A stretch of 64,000 bases of DNA from contig SRSI01000073.1 of the NCBI GenBank assembly GCA_005656395.1, positions 310,001 through 374,000 of the forward strand, read 5' to 3'. Each line of letters starts with the position of its first letter. Position 1 is the first letter of the stretch. A model generated the notes under the pieces. It did no database searches. It saw only the letters and a list, made by a program, of their open reading frames with translations, and was not told where the DNA came from. Below, one piece after another: positions 31,697 through 44,158 of this stretch. The translations under genes and the position numbers were made by a program. The stretch comes from Strongyloides papillosus (Eukaryota; Nematoda; Chromadorea; Rhabditida; Strongyloididae).

Positions 31697-33010
31697 ATGA
31701 AAATTATTTTTATTCTAATTATTACTTTAATATTCTTATCTATAGTACTCGAATTGGAAGCTAAAAAATCAAGAAAGAAAATAAAAAATAAGAAAAAAAA
31801 GATAACAACAACTACAATAGATCCAGAAGATGAGGAAAGAGAAGAAAATGAGGAATCAATTGAGAAAGAAGATAATTCTGAAGAAAATATTGAAGAAGAA
31901 GATTATGAAGAATTTCAAGAACCTATTTGCATGTATCCATGGCAAACACATCAAAATAATATTCTAACTTCTTTTTCTAAATGTTTCGAATTCGAAGAAC
32001 ATGGTGTTCCCTGTACTCCACATGATCCTATTGAATGTACAGGTAGGAATCCTGTATGTATTCTTTCAAAGCGTAGTATGACATATCGGTGTTGTAGTGA
32101 TATATCTCAAGATTTAACGACTCCACCAACAGACAAAAGAGAGGTAAAGCCTATTTGTCCATATGGGGGAAGTTCTTATGATATGCCAAACGTTTTACTT
32201 TGTGATCCAGAAAACAAAAGTAGTTGTCCTTCCGGGTAAATATAATTAATTCAATACCATATTAAAATTCATCAATTTTTTTATAGCTATGCTTGCGAGG
32301 AAGCTGTAAATGCGAAATTAGGAGCACCTGAACACAGTCATTTATGTTGCAAACAAACAACATTAGATGACTTTGCCAATGTTTTTTACGAAGCTCGTAT
32401 TCATATAAACAAGTATTCTGGGAATTTATCTATGCCTGTTTCTTATGTAACAGCATTATCACCGTCTATAATACCTAACGCTCCTGGTGCTGGGATAGAT
32501 TATGTAGTGCTAAATGAATATATTCCATCGCAGCAACCTTTACCTGAAATTCGTACTGGTGACCATTTTTCAATGATTCCATATAAATTAAGGGAACCAG
32601 TATTTCTAAAACAAGTAGTTCTTCTTAGAGATCAATTTCCAGGGTATTTTCACCACATTTTAGTCTTATTTAATCCACACGGAAATCCAGAAGCAATGAA
32701 TTTTTACTACAACCGTCAATCATCTCTGTCACGTATAGTAGATTTAACAGTTCCTTCCTGGGATGAAGGAGCTTTCTTCCGTTCCATTAATCGTGTTGTT
32801 ACTATAACTAATGATAAACCATTTTCTAAACAAATCCGTAAACTTTATATAGTATTGGTATTTAAGACAAAAAAACCAATAACACGTCGACATCCAGCAA
32901 CTCATCGTGATCTAAATGCCAATTATACATCATTTACAGAATTTTTAACTACCGATACTGGAAAATATCTTGGGGATCCTGTAGCTGGTACATATTTTTG
33001 GGTAATTTAA
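31697..33010 (+). CDS. Cysteine-rich secreted protein (lustrin/WR1-like), gene B
   Basis: Exons 31697-32235 and 32287-33010 with a 51-bp intron give 420 aa. Signal peptide (MKIIFILIITLIFLSIVLELEA), then a Lys-rich and a strongly acidic Glu-rich linker absent from gene A, two Cys modules (CTGRNPVC...CCSD; CPSGYACEEA...LCC) and the same C-terminal domain (EIRTGDHFSMIPYKL ... GTYFW). Paralogue of gene A in head-to-head arrangement. The charged linker suggests mineral, matrix or protein binding, which is only inference. Confidence 0.82.
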
Positions 33011-35108
33011 TCAATATCTATATAAATTAACTAAAATTTTCAGATTACTAAATAATTCAAACCAAAGATGAAAATATATGTAACATTAATGATTAAAATT
33101 TCATATTAAATTATTATTTATCTTTATTACAAAATATATTTAATTCAACTTTTTTTTAAATGTCTAATTTATTTATTTTAATGAAATTTAATATTTAAAA
33201 TATAAATACATCTTTTTTGTCGGAAGTTTGTAGAAATTTTAAGATGATTTTATTAATATAATGATATATACTTGTTTTACTGTTATATGTTTTCTAATTA
33301 TTGATATTTATTATTTTACATGTTATAACAAGCACAAATGAGAAAGCTAACATTAAAATATCATTTTAGAAAGTATAAAAAAAACCTTCTTTAAAACTTA
33401 TACTCGTGAAGTTTTTAATTTTATACATTTGATTATAAAAAATGAAAATTAATATATTGTGAAAGATATTATAAAGTATAATTTATGTTTTATTAATAAA
33501 AATCTTCATATGATATTGAAATTAAAAACCTAGAACTATGAATATAATGGTATAATAATTTTTAGTTATTTTGTTATTTATGTTTTTCAACAATATTTTT
33601 AATATTTAGAGCAGTGTCATTAAAAGTGTAATTAAAACTTTGAAAGGTGAAATAAAAATGTTAAAGAAAATAATTTTTTTATTGTGAACTATCATAATAA
33701 CAACTTTTATTTATTCCCACTATATTCTCAATGAAATATATATTCTTCAGAGCAAAATCTTTTTAAAAAATTTAATTTTCGAAACGATATACTTTAATTA
33801 GAGTATGGTAATCTAAAATAAATTTATCATTATTTCGCATAGATATATATGCATTTCTTTATCACTAAAAAATATAGTTTACCTAATGAAAGTATTAAAA
33901 TTATCATTCTATTAAAAAAGTAAGTGCCTTTTCAATTAACCATTTCTTTTTGACAACTAAAAAGCAAAAATTTAAAATATGCTGAGAATATTTAGGAAAC
34001 AATTTTTTTATTCTTATTTTAAAAAACATTTTTGAAAAATGCAATTTTGTTCTTATATTTATTTTTAATTTTTTACACTTAAAAACCACTTTTCCTACTT
34101 TCTATTATTTGATTTAAAAAGGATACACGAGAAAAATATGAGATTCATAACAAATTTAAAAATTTAGTTCTTTTTTCACTAGAATTGTTCTCTTGAATAT
34201 TTATTTTTATCAATTCTTAGCTAATTTTAATTTTACGTATCTAAAACTATCAAGCATTAAAAAGTATAATGAATAAAAAAACAAATTGTAATTGTCTTTT
34301 TTATGTTTCCATTTTATTTTATTAATACAACATGAAAATTAAAGAACTAAACTATAGTAAAATTAAAAACATTTCTCCCCTATAAAAATTTTAACTTATA
34401 ATTCTCCCATTTATCATGGTATAAACATTAAGCTTAGAAAAAATTTCTATATAAATAAATACAATACTCATAGACATAACTAAAAATTATTTTTTAGACT
34501 TTTAATTATCAGTAAAAATATATATAAACATGGATTGCACAATATTTTGACATAAGGTGATCTTTCTTAATGAGCTCTTTGTTTTATTAAAAAATATATA
34601 TTGTCGGATATACAAAATTATGAGCAACTATTGTGTTCATAATATCTTATTTTAAATTAACCCTATTATATCAAATAATTGGATTTTCCCTATATCCAAC
34701 AAATATATATATTATGTCTAATTTTTACTTTTTAATTTGTTTTTTATTGAATATATTAAGAGATAAATAATTGTTTTTAAAGTCCTTTTCTTCTATATAC
34801 AAAAAAATTACTATAATTTAAATAATAAACATACACTTAAAATGAAATTAGTAATAATATATAAGAATAATTATATTATGTTGTATTTATTCTTTCAATT
34901 TTTACATGAAATGTTTTATTATATTTTATTCTTTCAACAAAAATGAAAAATATTATCACAATAATTTTTTATTTTCTCTTCTGTTATTGTATTTTTTTTA
35001 AATATAAATTAATAATTAAATTATGTATATTGTTTTATAATGCTACTTTGATAAAAAATTAAAATAATTATCTTTTTTAGCTGTATTATTAGAAGTTTAA
35101 TATATATT
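33011..35108. other. 2.1-kb intergenic region
   Basis: Very AT-rich, no convincing frame; a minus-strand frame at 33904-34089 is low complexity. It probably holds the GPCR promoter at its right end. Confidence 0.4.
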
Positions 35109-36332
35109 TTGTCTTCCATGAATATTTCTGGCCCTATATTTGAAGAACACTTTTTTTGGGATAACGGAAAAGAGGAGATACCTTTTTGTGAATGTGAACC
35201 AGTGGCAGAAGACGCTAAATTACCAAATATAACGATAATTTTAATATTTCTTCCTTTATTATCATTTTGTGGAATATGCTGTAATACTATTTCAATTCTT
35301 ATATTTACAAAACGATCCAAGACTACTTCAAATTCAAACATTTATTTGGCTGGGTTATCATTTTCGGATATCGGAGTTTGTTGTTCTGGTGTCTTTATCA
35401 TAACAGCTGATTCTTTAAGAGGATATTTTCCAGAGTTCAATGAAATTTTTGCTCGTCTTATTCCATTTTTGGTGCCAGTAGGATTAATATTTCAGATGTT
35501 GAGTGTTTACATAACAATATTAGTATCTTTTGACTGTTATATATACATTATTACAAATAAAGAATATATTAATGAAAATAGTAATACAGGAATATTTAGA
35601 ATATTGTCCTACAATTTTCTGAAAAAATACTCCACAGTAAAAGTCTTTTCATTTAGAAGTTTAATTGGAACAACAATATTTGTCTTCCTTTATAACATTG
35701 TTACATTTTGGGAGTTGACATCAATAAAGTGTTATGACAAAACTTTAAATCAACTGAAGTTTGAAGTTTGTCCTACTTCCATGAGAATTAATGAAGAATA
35801 TGTTAAATTTTATAAAGGATACTTATATTCATTTTTTATGGCAGGATTCCCATTTTTTATTTTATCACTTCTAACAATAGGAATAATGAAAGAAATGAAG
35901 TCAAAATCAAAATTGAGTATGACAATATCAAATCAACTTAAGAATTCTGTTAATATTCATTCACAACTTTTATTACATAATCGGAAAGCTTCTATAAAGC
36001 ATATTTTTGCAAAGTCTAATGAAATAGATGAAAAAAATGAATCGTCACCTGTTATGTTAGTTATGGTTGTTATATTATTTCTTTTATGTAATATGGTATC
36101 ATTAATAGTTAATTATTTAGAAACAACAGAAGACTTAATTTCATTTTCTTGTCAAATGATACTAATTGACGTGGCTAATTTTTTAGTTGTTTTCAATGCG
36201 ACAGCTAATTTTTTTATATATACTTTTTTCTCTAAAAGTTATAGAAAGCGATTAAAAGAAGTATTTAGTTGCAGTAGTAATTTTAATTATGAAACGAATA
36301 ATGAAGAATCCTTAGAAGTCAACAAATTATAA
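35109..36332 (+). CDS. Class A peptide-type G-protein-coupled receptor
   Basis: A single-exon 407-aa protein with seven hydrophobic segments: TM1 near ITIILIFLPLLSFCGICCNTISILIF, TM2 with LAGLSFSDIGV (the SxSD position), TM3 ending FDCYIYI in place of DRY, a long third loop, and TM7 ending NATANFFIYTFFSKSYRKRL, which fits NPxxY-family receptors with FIYTFFS as in FMRFamide-receptor-like (frpr) proteins of nematodes. An extracellular N-terminus with Cys and N-glycosylation sites precedes TM1. Ligand unknown; a neuropeptide is likely. An ATG is also present four codons in (MNIS). Confidence 0.8.
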   Translation: MSSMNISGPIFEEHFFWDNGKEEIPFCECEPVAEDAKLPNITIILIFLPLLSFCGICCNTISILIFTKRSKTTSNSNIYLAGLSFSDIGVCCSGVFIITADSLRGYFPEFNEIFARLIPFLVPVGLIFQMLSVYITILVSFDCYIYIITNKEYINENSNTGIFRILSYNFLKKYSTVKVFSFRSLIGTTIFVFLYNIVTFWELTSIKCYDKTLNQLKFEVCPTSMRINEEYVKFYKGYLYSFFMAGFPFFILSLLTIGIMKEMKSKSKLSMTISNQLKNSVNIHSQLLLHNRKASIKHIFAKSNEIDEKNESSPVMLVMVVILFLLCNMVSLIVNYLETTEDLISFSCQMILIDVANFLVVFNATANFFIYTFFSKSYRKRLKEVFSCSSNFNYETNNEESLEVNKL

Positions 36333-36596
36333 ATTTTAATTCATTTATAAAAGTAAAACAAAGTTGTTATTAAATATATTTATTTTTAAGAAGCTACTTT
36401 TGATGAAGGTAAAATTTGTTATTATATATTATTTAACATTTTTCTAATGAATACAGTTTTTTGTTAACGGGATAAGTAGTAATAAATTTTTTTACTTCTT
36501 CTATTATGATATATGTGGATATTTTTATTAATATTGAAAGATTGCTAAAGGCAGATGGTGAATTTTGTTTATCTTGGAATCTATAGTTATATATGT

Positions 36597-38353
36597 TTAA
36601 TAATATAAGAATAAAGAAATGATAACGCTATATATTGAAAAGTGTAAAAGGTATTTACCATTTTCTATGTTACCAGATGATGTTGATTCTTCTAACTTTT
36701 CCCCTGAAGAATTACTTTTTTCTTCATCTACACTTTCATCATTACCTTCTCTTCCTTCTTCCTCTTCTTTCTCCATTTTTTCTTCGGATTTGTTTTCGCT
36801 ACTCTCTGAAGACTTTCTTTGGTCTAATTTACCTTCAGCAGGTTCGTTGTCATCGCTCTCATCAACATGAGTTTCAATACCACAAGTTACTCCAGTGAAT
36901 CCCTCTGAACATACACATTTTCCGCATTCACATAAACCATTTCCTGAACAAATGGAATCGTTTTCTTTGCAAGCCTCCTGATTAGAGGTACATCCACAAT
37001 CTTCTCCCTCATATCCTTCACTACATACACACTTTCCACATTCACAAATTCCTCTGCCGCTACAAAGTCTTCCATCATCATCACTTGGACAGGCACTATT
37101 ATCACACTCACAGAAACGTCCTTTTATCTAAATAGATAATTAAATTTCAATTAATTAAATTTTTTAAAGATGAACACTTACAATATCATGGAAAGTACAT
37201 TGACAAACTCCACATCTACATTTTCCTTTTCCACTACAAACTTCTGAATCACCACTGGCTTTACATTTGTTATTTAATTCATCATTACTAGAAACGCCAT
37301 ATTTATTAAATTCACATTCACACCTCTCTCCACCATAACCATGTTCACAATGGCAGGCTCCACATACTAATGAACCTCTTTTAGAGCAGAAATTAGATTT
37401 AGTATCTTGATTTTGAACTTTTTCACAATCACATCCACAAACTGAGGTAACAAATAAGGCAGATACGGTATTATAACCATAGATACCGATTGAAACAGCC
37501 AAATCACCATAATTTTTACACTCATTAACTGTTACCTTAGCAAAGAACATAATAATATCATTTTCTTTGATTCCAGGACAGGTCATGCTTTGAATTCTTT
37601 CACCATTACATTCAATATAAAATTCAATACCTATTCCGGATGATCGAAAATCCGATGTTTGGATAGAGAAATCTTTAACTTCATGTCCTGATACTGGTCT
37701 ACGATGTTGATATTTAAATGGTACCTCCATAATATCTCCTAAAATCAATAAAAAGTTTTATATTTATTTTATTAAATAATTAAAGTCGGTAAAGTTTAAA
37801 AGAGGAAACCAGATTTGTTATTCTTTAATAGCTTTTTAATTTTAATCACCAGATATATAACTTTCTAATTATATGTATATTGTAAAATGTTGTAAAAGGG
37901 GTATAGACATAATATAAACTTTATAGCAATATAATAATAAACATACCAGGTTTCATACGTAAGACAACTTGTTGTGGTTCGAGTTGAACAGTAGTCCTAC
38001 CATCACGATGTTTTCCACCAATAGGTATATTCTAAGAGAAGTGTATAATTAGAAAGTAAATTTTTTATTCTTACATTTTGTGGAGCGATACGCATTTCTG
38101 TGTATGGGGCATAAATATGAGTTTTGGCACATTCGTTTTCGGCAAATAAATTTTTGTGATTACATCTTCCAATGTGTGGATATCTTGGATCTAAGCACCA
38201 AGCACAATCAGGGTGCTGTTTAATACAATTTCCACATGATTGTTGAGCTTCTTCAGTAGTACATTTTCCTATCTCCTCATCTGTTATTCCAAAAACAGAT
38301 GAAGATAATAATAGACATATTAAAAACAAAAATGTAATCAAAAGTAACTTCAT
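36597..38353 (-). CDS. Integrin-beta-like protein lacking the I domain, probably GPI-anchored
   Basis: Four exons (38075-38353, 37947-38031, 37182-37738, 36597-37127) give 483 aa against about 800 for integrin beta. Signal peptide, then a PSI domain (C..C..CIKQHPDCAWC), hybrid-domain N half (LEPQQVVLRMKPG), and at once hybrid C half (VKDFSIQTSDF ... CGCDCE). The roughly 240-residue I-like domain that normally sits between these halves, with the MIDAS, is missing; the 208-bp intron has no room for it. Three to four I-EGF modules (CSGKGKC, CSGRGICECGKC, CSGNGLCECGKC) follow, then an acidic Ser/Glu linker and a hydrophobic C-terminus (YLLHFSIYSVIISLFLYY) with no cytoplasmic tail, as in GPI-anchored proteins. 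It cannot bind ligand like an integrin; it may pair with or compete for integrin partners (inference). Confidence 0.85.
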
Positions 38354-41300
38354 TTCTTAAATAATTTTGACTAAAAACAAATACCATCAATTTATTGATA
38401 ATAAATATCAGTTGTTTAAAAGAATATTTTAAGAAAAATTTCAAATAACTTATGAAAAAGAATAAAATATATTTAAAAATAGAATTAAAAAAATTATTTA
38501 ATAGTTATCATTAAAATTATATATATACGAATGTATCAACATCTGTGTGCCGATGACTGACGATGAAATATATTTTTAATAAAGAATTAGCATTTTTCTA
38601 AAAAATGAAAATAATATAATGTTTTCTAAGCATTTTATTTTGATAGTTGATGTATCAAAAATATGTTTGATGGGATAGTAAATTATTATTAGCCAGATGA
38701 AGAAGTTTGCAGGAATATTATTACAAAATGATAAGTATAATGGTGATTAAGAGTTGATTAATAGTATGATAACATTTTTTAAATAACAAAACAACATATG
38801 GTTAGGGATATATTTATGATTATAGGTATTAAGAAAAATATATACATATATTTATAATTATTTTATACAATAATAGTTTATTAATATATCTTTAAATTAT
38901 ACTATTAAGAATGAGACACATATATGATTATATTTTTAAATACTTAATAAACAAATATTATTATAAACAATATTATCATAAAAACTTCCAAAATGAGCCA
39001 TTCAAATGTGAGAATGTTAACCTATATAGAAATAAAAACTTCTGCTCAAAAGTTCATTAAATGTTTTTTAGAATTAAAAATAAATATCTGGCAATGGCCA
39101 GTTTCTTATTTCTCAATACACATTCTTGAAAATAGCACCTCATTTAATGTAAATGTTAAGTAAATCTTTATATTCTACAACATCCTACAATGCCACAATG
39201 ATTTAATCCAAATCAAAACTGCCCTTAACTTTAGTATCACATTTTTTTTATCCCTCCATCAAATGCCAACAAAAAGATTGTATATGTAAATATATTTATA
39301 ATTCGCATTATTACCACGGCTGTAGTAGCCAGAGTCAAAATTACTATAACACATATTTTGTCATAACCTATATTATCTTTAACTCCTATTGTCAGGAGGG
39401 AAAATGAGGAACGAATAAAAAGTAAAAGAGAAAGAAAAATCTAAAGAACGGAAAAAAAATTAAAAATCTTTTGGAGGAGTAAATTTCATATATATATGTG
39501 TATGATAATATACTTTTTATAATAAAAATTAATGAATATTTTCCACTAAATTTTGATGTTCTGGTTATTTAGAAAATTATTATTATTATTATCATCATAT
39601 ATCTAAAAACATCATAGAAGATATGAAGATCATAGATCATTACAATTGTTACGTTATTTTTATCAATGTTTATTAACATAACTTCCCTTCACTTTATACA
39701 TCGAGCGTTGAAAGAAAAAAAGAATAACAATAAAAAATGGACAAATAGAAAAAATAGTCAAAAGCATCATTTTTAAGTACTTTTTTTTATTTATTAATCA
39801 TTAAATAATTTCTTAAATCATTTAATCTTCGTTGTAAATTATGACGTTGTTTATTGGCACATCTACTTAACTAATCATTTCAATAAATCTTTTTAATTAA
39901 TAGAATGTAGTTGAAAAAATGTGTCTTTTTGAACAACTTCATCTTTCATAACATTATTTATAAATTCGAATTTAATAAAAACTTTACACAATAAACAAGT
40001 TAAAAATATAAATAGATAATATTATCCCTATGATCATAGTTTAATGATAACTTTAGGTAAAGTAACAACTTGTTACTTTTTTGAATCTAAATATATGTTT
40101 AACAAAAATTTTTTCATTGATATGGCACATTAATCATATCATGCTGCAATATATTGACAGAGAAATAAAAAAAGTTGAAATTTCAGGACGAAGTTTTTGA
40201 AACTTTTAGTATTTAAAATGTAGGTAAGTTATACTATGTATAGTAAAATTCTTCAAGCTTTATAACTTTTTTAATAAAATATTTGTATTTTAGATAAACA
40301 ATTTAACGTTATCAATATTATCTAAATATAGATATCAAACTAAAATTATTCTATCATACACATCTTTCTAGTTAGGTTAACTGAAAAAATTTCATAATAA
40401 TTTAATTGGAAATTCGTCATGATAATAAAAAAATATTAAAGTTATATACTATGTGTTTAAATCATTTTTACTTTTATTTATTTTTAAAATTAACAGCCAT
40501 ATATGTTTGAATTTTTATTTGTAAAATATATAACTTTTCTCATTATCATTATTGTAGTTTGATGTATCAATATGGTGCAAACAAACAACATTTAATAAAT
40601 CATGGTTATTAAAGTGCCACTTTTTATTATTGATGATTTTCATGTGACCAAAAATAAGAAAAAGAAAAAATTACTAATTCGAATAATAAGAATAATCCAG
40701 AGGCAATGTATGCTTGTGTTTACATGAAATTTTTGTGTGAAATTGGAGGAATAAAATCCCTTAATCATTCAAGTTTCTTTAAATTTTTTTCATTCTATTA
40801 ACATATATCTTCCATACTCCGATATTTCTAAAATTTTTCAGGACTTTTTACTCATAATCCACTAAAAAATGTAGCTTCTGAGAAGTGATGACATAAATTA
40901 TCATAAAATATTAAAGGGCAAAAAAATGAAGTTGTTTGGGTGTCTCAAATTGCCTCAAAGAAAATGGGAGAGAAAAGCGATAAAGGAACTTTAAAACACA
41001 TTTCTGTCATTCGATATGGTAAGTGTAATAAAAAACCTATTTCAAAGAAAAATAAACAAAATATTAAAATCTTTTCTCGTCAAATTTTATATCTTCATTG
41101 CTTCAAAAAATACTGATTGCTACGGATATATTACTGGAAAAATTTGGGGGAAATACTACTAATTATGAATACCGATTGCTAATGTTAGAAATATCCATCA
41201 AAATACCCTTCATCTCATTCATCTATTGCAACAAGTGAGTACAGAAGTCCTAAGAACAAGGGTAATTATTTAAAATAATCTGTTGAAAACAAAGATAAAT

Positions 41301-41781
41301 ATATAGAATATTTTTTTCATAGAATGAAGGCTGATATAATCCAAATGAATCACAGATTTTTAATTTCTGTAGCAAATTGATATTCAAAAAAGCAGATTGA
41401 ATCTTAATTTTTATAATTTGAGAAAATGGCTAAAAATAAAAGATAACTGTTATTCAAATAATTATTGAGTTTACAACAGACCGAGGAATCATAGAAATGT
41501 TTGATAAATTAACTTAGTTTTCCTGGTAAATATTTATCCATTAAAGTATATATTCTTAAATTCCCTTTAATACTATTGATACGAATGGAATATAAAACAA
41601 TTTCAGAACTTCTTCAAATGCAAAGTAGGTCAAATTATACCAATTACTAACAAGCATTGTTGTTAAGATTTCAATAAATGATTTATTTAATATTTTCAGG
41701 TATACATATCCGTAAGATATTAATAATTGTTTAAATAACATGATCATTATGTTACTGATATAGTTATTACTTTATTTACCA
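38354..41781. other. 3.4-kb intergenic region, no gene found
   Basis: AT-rich with simple repeats (ATT, TA tracts). Only one minus-strand frame of 63 codons (41556-41747), low complexity. It probably holds upstream regions of the integrin-like gene and the GT49 gene. Confidence 0.4.
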
Positions 41782-43081
41782 ATGATTTCAAGTACTATAC
41801 TAAGATTATTATCACTTATTTTTATAAGTATTAACTATGTTTATTCTTATGATGAAAAAATTACCAATAAACTTAGTAAAAACAACACTGAAACGATAAA
41901 ATTTCAAAAATATAAAGAATATTGTGTTAGTTATAATTATTGGAAGCTACAAATGCCTCTTGATGAGGTTAATGACCCGAGAATTACACTTGTTCTTCAT
42001 TCAACTATTAATTATATTTCATATTTAAAAGATCAGGTTTGTTATCACTTTTATAAACGAAAAAGATTAGTAATCTATTTTCAAGATTGATACATGGGAA
42101 GGACCAATATCGTTAGCTCTAGTCATCCCACCTCCTAAAAAAATAAGATGTCCAACGAATGAGACTAAAGATATTGAATGTGGAAGATATAGTGATAAAA
42201 AATTAATCTTTTTTAAAATACTAGACTTTTTTTCAAGACAAAACGACATTTCTCGTGTTTCTCTTCATCTAATATTTGAAAATAAAAAATTATTTACCTC
42301 ATGTCCTGTTATTGAAAAACATAGGTTTGATGATACTAAAAACACTAGTAAATATGTAATGAACCTTATTGAAGAAAGTAAAAAAGAAAAAAAATATTTT
42401 GATGTTTATCCAATTAATGTCGCTCGGAATATCGGAAGGAATGGTAAAGAAACAGAATTATTTTTTTCGGGTGACATTGAACAAATTTGTAGTGATAAGT
42501 ACGAATCAAAGGTAAGAAAACTTGCTAAAAGCGAGATTATCGATAAGAAAAAGAATATTGTTCTTGTTCATAGGAGATTTGAGATGGATGAAAAGGAAAA
42601 ATACCCCAGGAATAAAAAAGAACTTAGAAAACTTTATAATAAAAAAAAGGTTTTAATATTCCATCAATTAATCTATAAAAATGGTCATTATATACCAAAT
42701 TTAGAGGAATGGTTTAAGGAACCAGAAATTTTAAATGAAGGAAAAATATTTAAGAAGCTTTCATATTTTGATCCTGGTTGGGAACCACAATTTGTTGGTG
42801 GTTCTAATGTTCCATATCATGATGAAAATTTCCCATACCGTATACGTTCTAATACACATCTAGCACATATTATGTGTTACAAAAACTTTGAATTTGCTAT
42901 CTTATCAGATCAATTTACAATCCACAAAGGAATAAAGCATGCATTTGAAAAACAAAAAACAATAACTAGAGAAGTTAAGATAAAGACATATAATTATTCA
43001 CTCAAGTTTAATAAAAAACTTAAAAAAAGTTATCCAAAAAGAGGAAATATATGTAAACCGTTAGTTGTATATAAAGTGTAA
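41782..43081 (+). CDS. Glycosyltransferase family 49 (B4GAT1/iGnT-like)
   Basis: Exons 41782-42036 and 42086-43081 with a 49-bp intron give 416 aa. An N-terminal hydrophobic segment (MISSTILRLLSLIFISINYVYS) serves as signal or Golgi anchor. Family marks are TWEGPISLALVIPP near residue 90, YPINVARNIGRN followed by FSGDIEQ (the DxE/DxD metal-binding place), and WEPQFVGGSNVPYHDENF ... LSDQFTIHKG near the C-terminus. These match the GT49 enzymes that add GlcNAc or glucuronic acid to glycans in the Golgi; C. elegans has several (bgnt-1 group). Which sugar it transfers cannot be told. Confidence 0.8.
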
Positions 43082-44158
43082 TGTATTAACAACTGGAAAA
43101 TAAAAAAAAATATTTTCTCTCTCCCATATAATTTACTTTATTTTTGCATGAATTATTTAACCTCTGTTTATTGTTATATGCATTATTAAAACTCTAAAAA
43201 TAAATTCCGCTTTTAATAATATCTTTTTAGACTTTTCAACGTTACTTATAGTCATATTTATTATCATATAACATACATCGTCGTATAGTATAATTAAGCT
43301 TTTTATTTATCATTAATTCGTTTTTCATTCCCTTCTACATAAAGTTTTTAGTATTAAAAAAGAAACTAAGTATAAAAGTAGTTTTTGAGTCGTTGCCCTG
43401 GGTTCAATCATGAATTGACTACAGCCAATTTTTTCAAAAAAGTCAAGAATTTAATTAGCTCAAAGCTATCAATTGATCGATTATAGGAATAGGTTTAAAA
43501 ATTTCAGCGGCAAAAATCCAGGTCTCGAGAATAAAAATGCTTGTACACCCAACTGTCGCTGATGCTAGCAACTTAAGAATAAATAAAAAATAATGTAGGC
43601 ACAACACTTCGAGAACACATGGAATTCTTAAATGTTAATGTTATTGCTAAAAGTCATTAATAAAAAGAAAGTGGATACTCTTCAAATATTTGTACTTAGT
43701 TTTTCATAATCATTATTAAAATCTTTATCATACACATATTTATAAACTTTTAAAAAATTAAAGACAATTTTTTATCATTTGCTGTTAGCATTTCTTTATC
43801 AAAAGCAATTTCATAAGTATATGTATTTAAAAAATATATCTTAATCTAAGATTTGGAGATACAAATATTATATGTACATTAAAAATAATCTTCAAATATA
43901 TGTAAATATAAAGAGAGATACTCCATTATCATAAACAAAAGTCTTTTTTAATGCTTTTTGATAAGGTAATATTTGATCAACTTGTAATGAGAAACTGATA
44001 TATACATATATAAATTTATTATTTGTGTTACTATTTATAAAAATAATTTTTTTAATTATTTATAAATTTATGCATTATATTACTTCCATTCTTGGTATGC
44101 CAAAAATATTCTTTTATATATTCTATTAATTTTATAAAGTATCATTTTGTGTTATGTA
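43082..44158. other. 1.1-kb intergenic region
   Basis: AT-rich except about 43380-43600, which is GC-richer and contains GGTTCAATC near 43401, faintly like a tRNA B box; it may be a repeat remnant. No gene. Confidence 0.4.

Noticed and set aside
36619..36898. Ser/Leu/Phe-rich plus-strand frames
   Set aside because: Antisense of the acidic Ser/Glu linker of the integrin-like gene.
43380..43600. tRNA-derived SINE suggested by a B-box-like GGTTCAATC
   Set aside because: No A box at the right distance and no second copy seen; left as an unspecific remnant.
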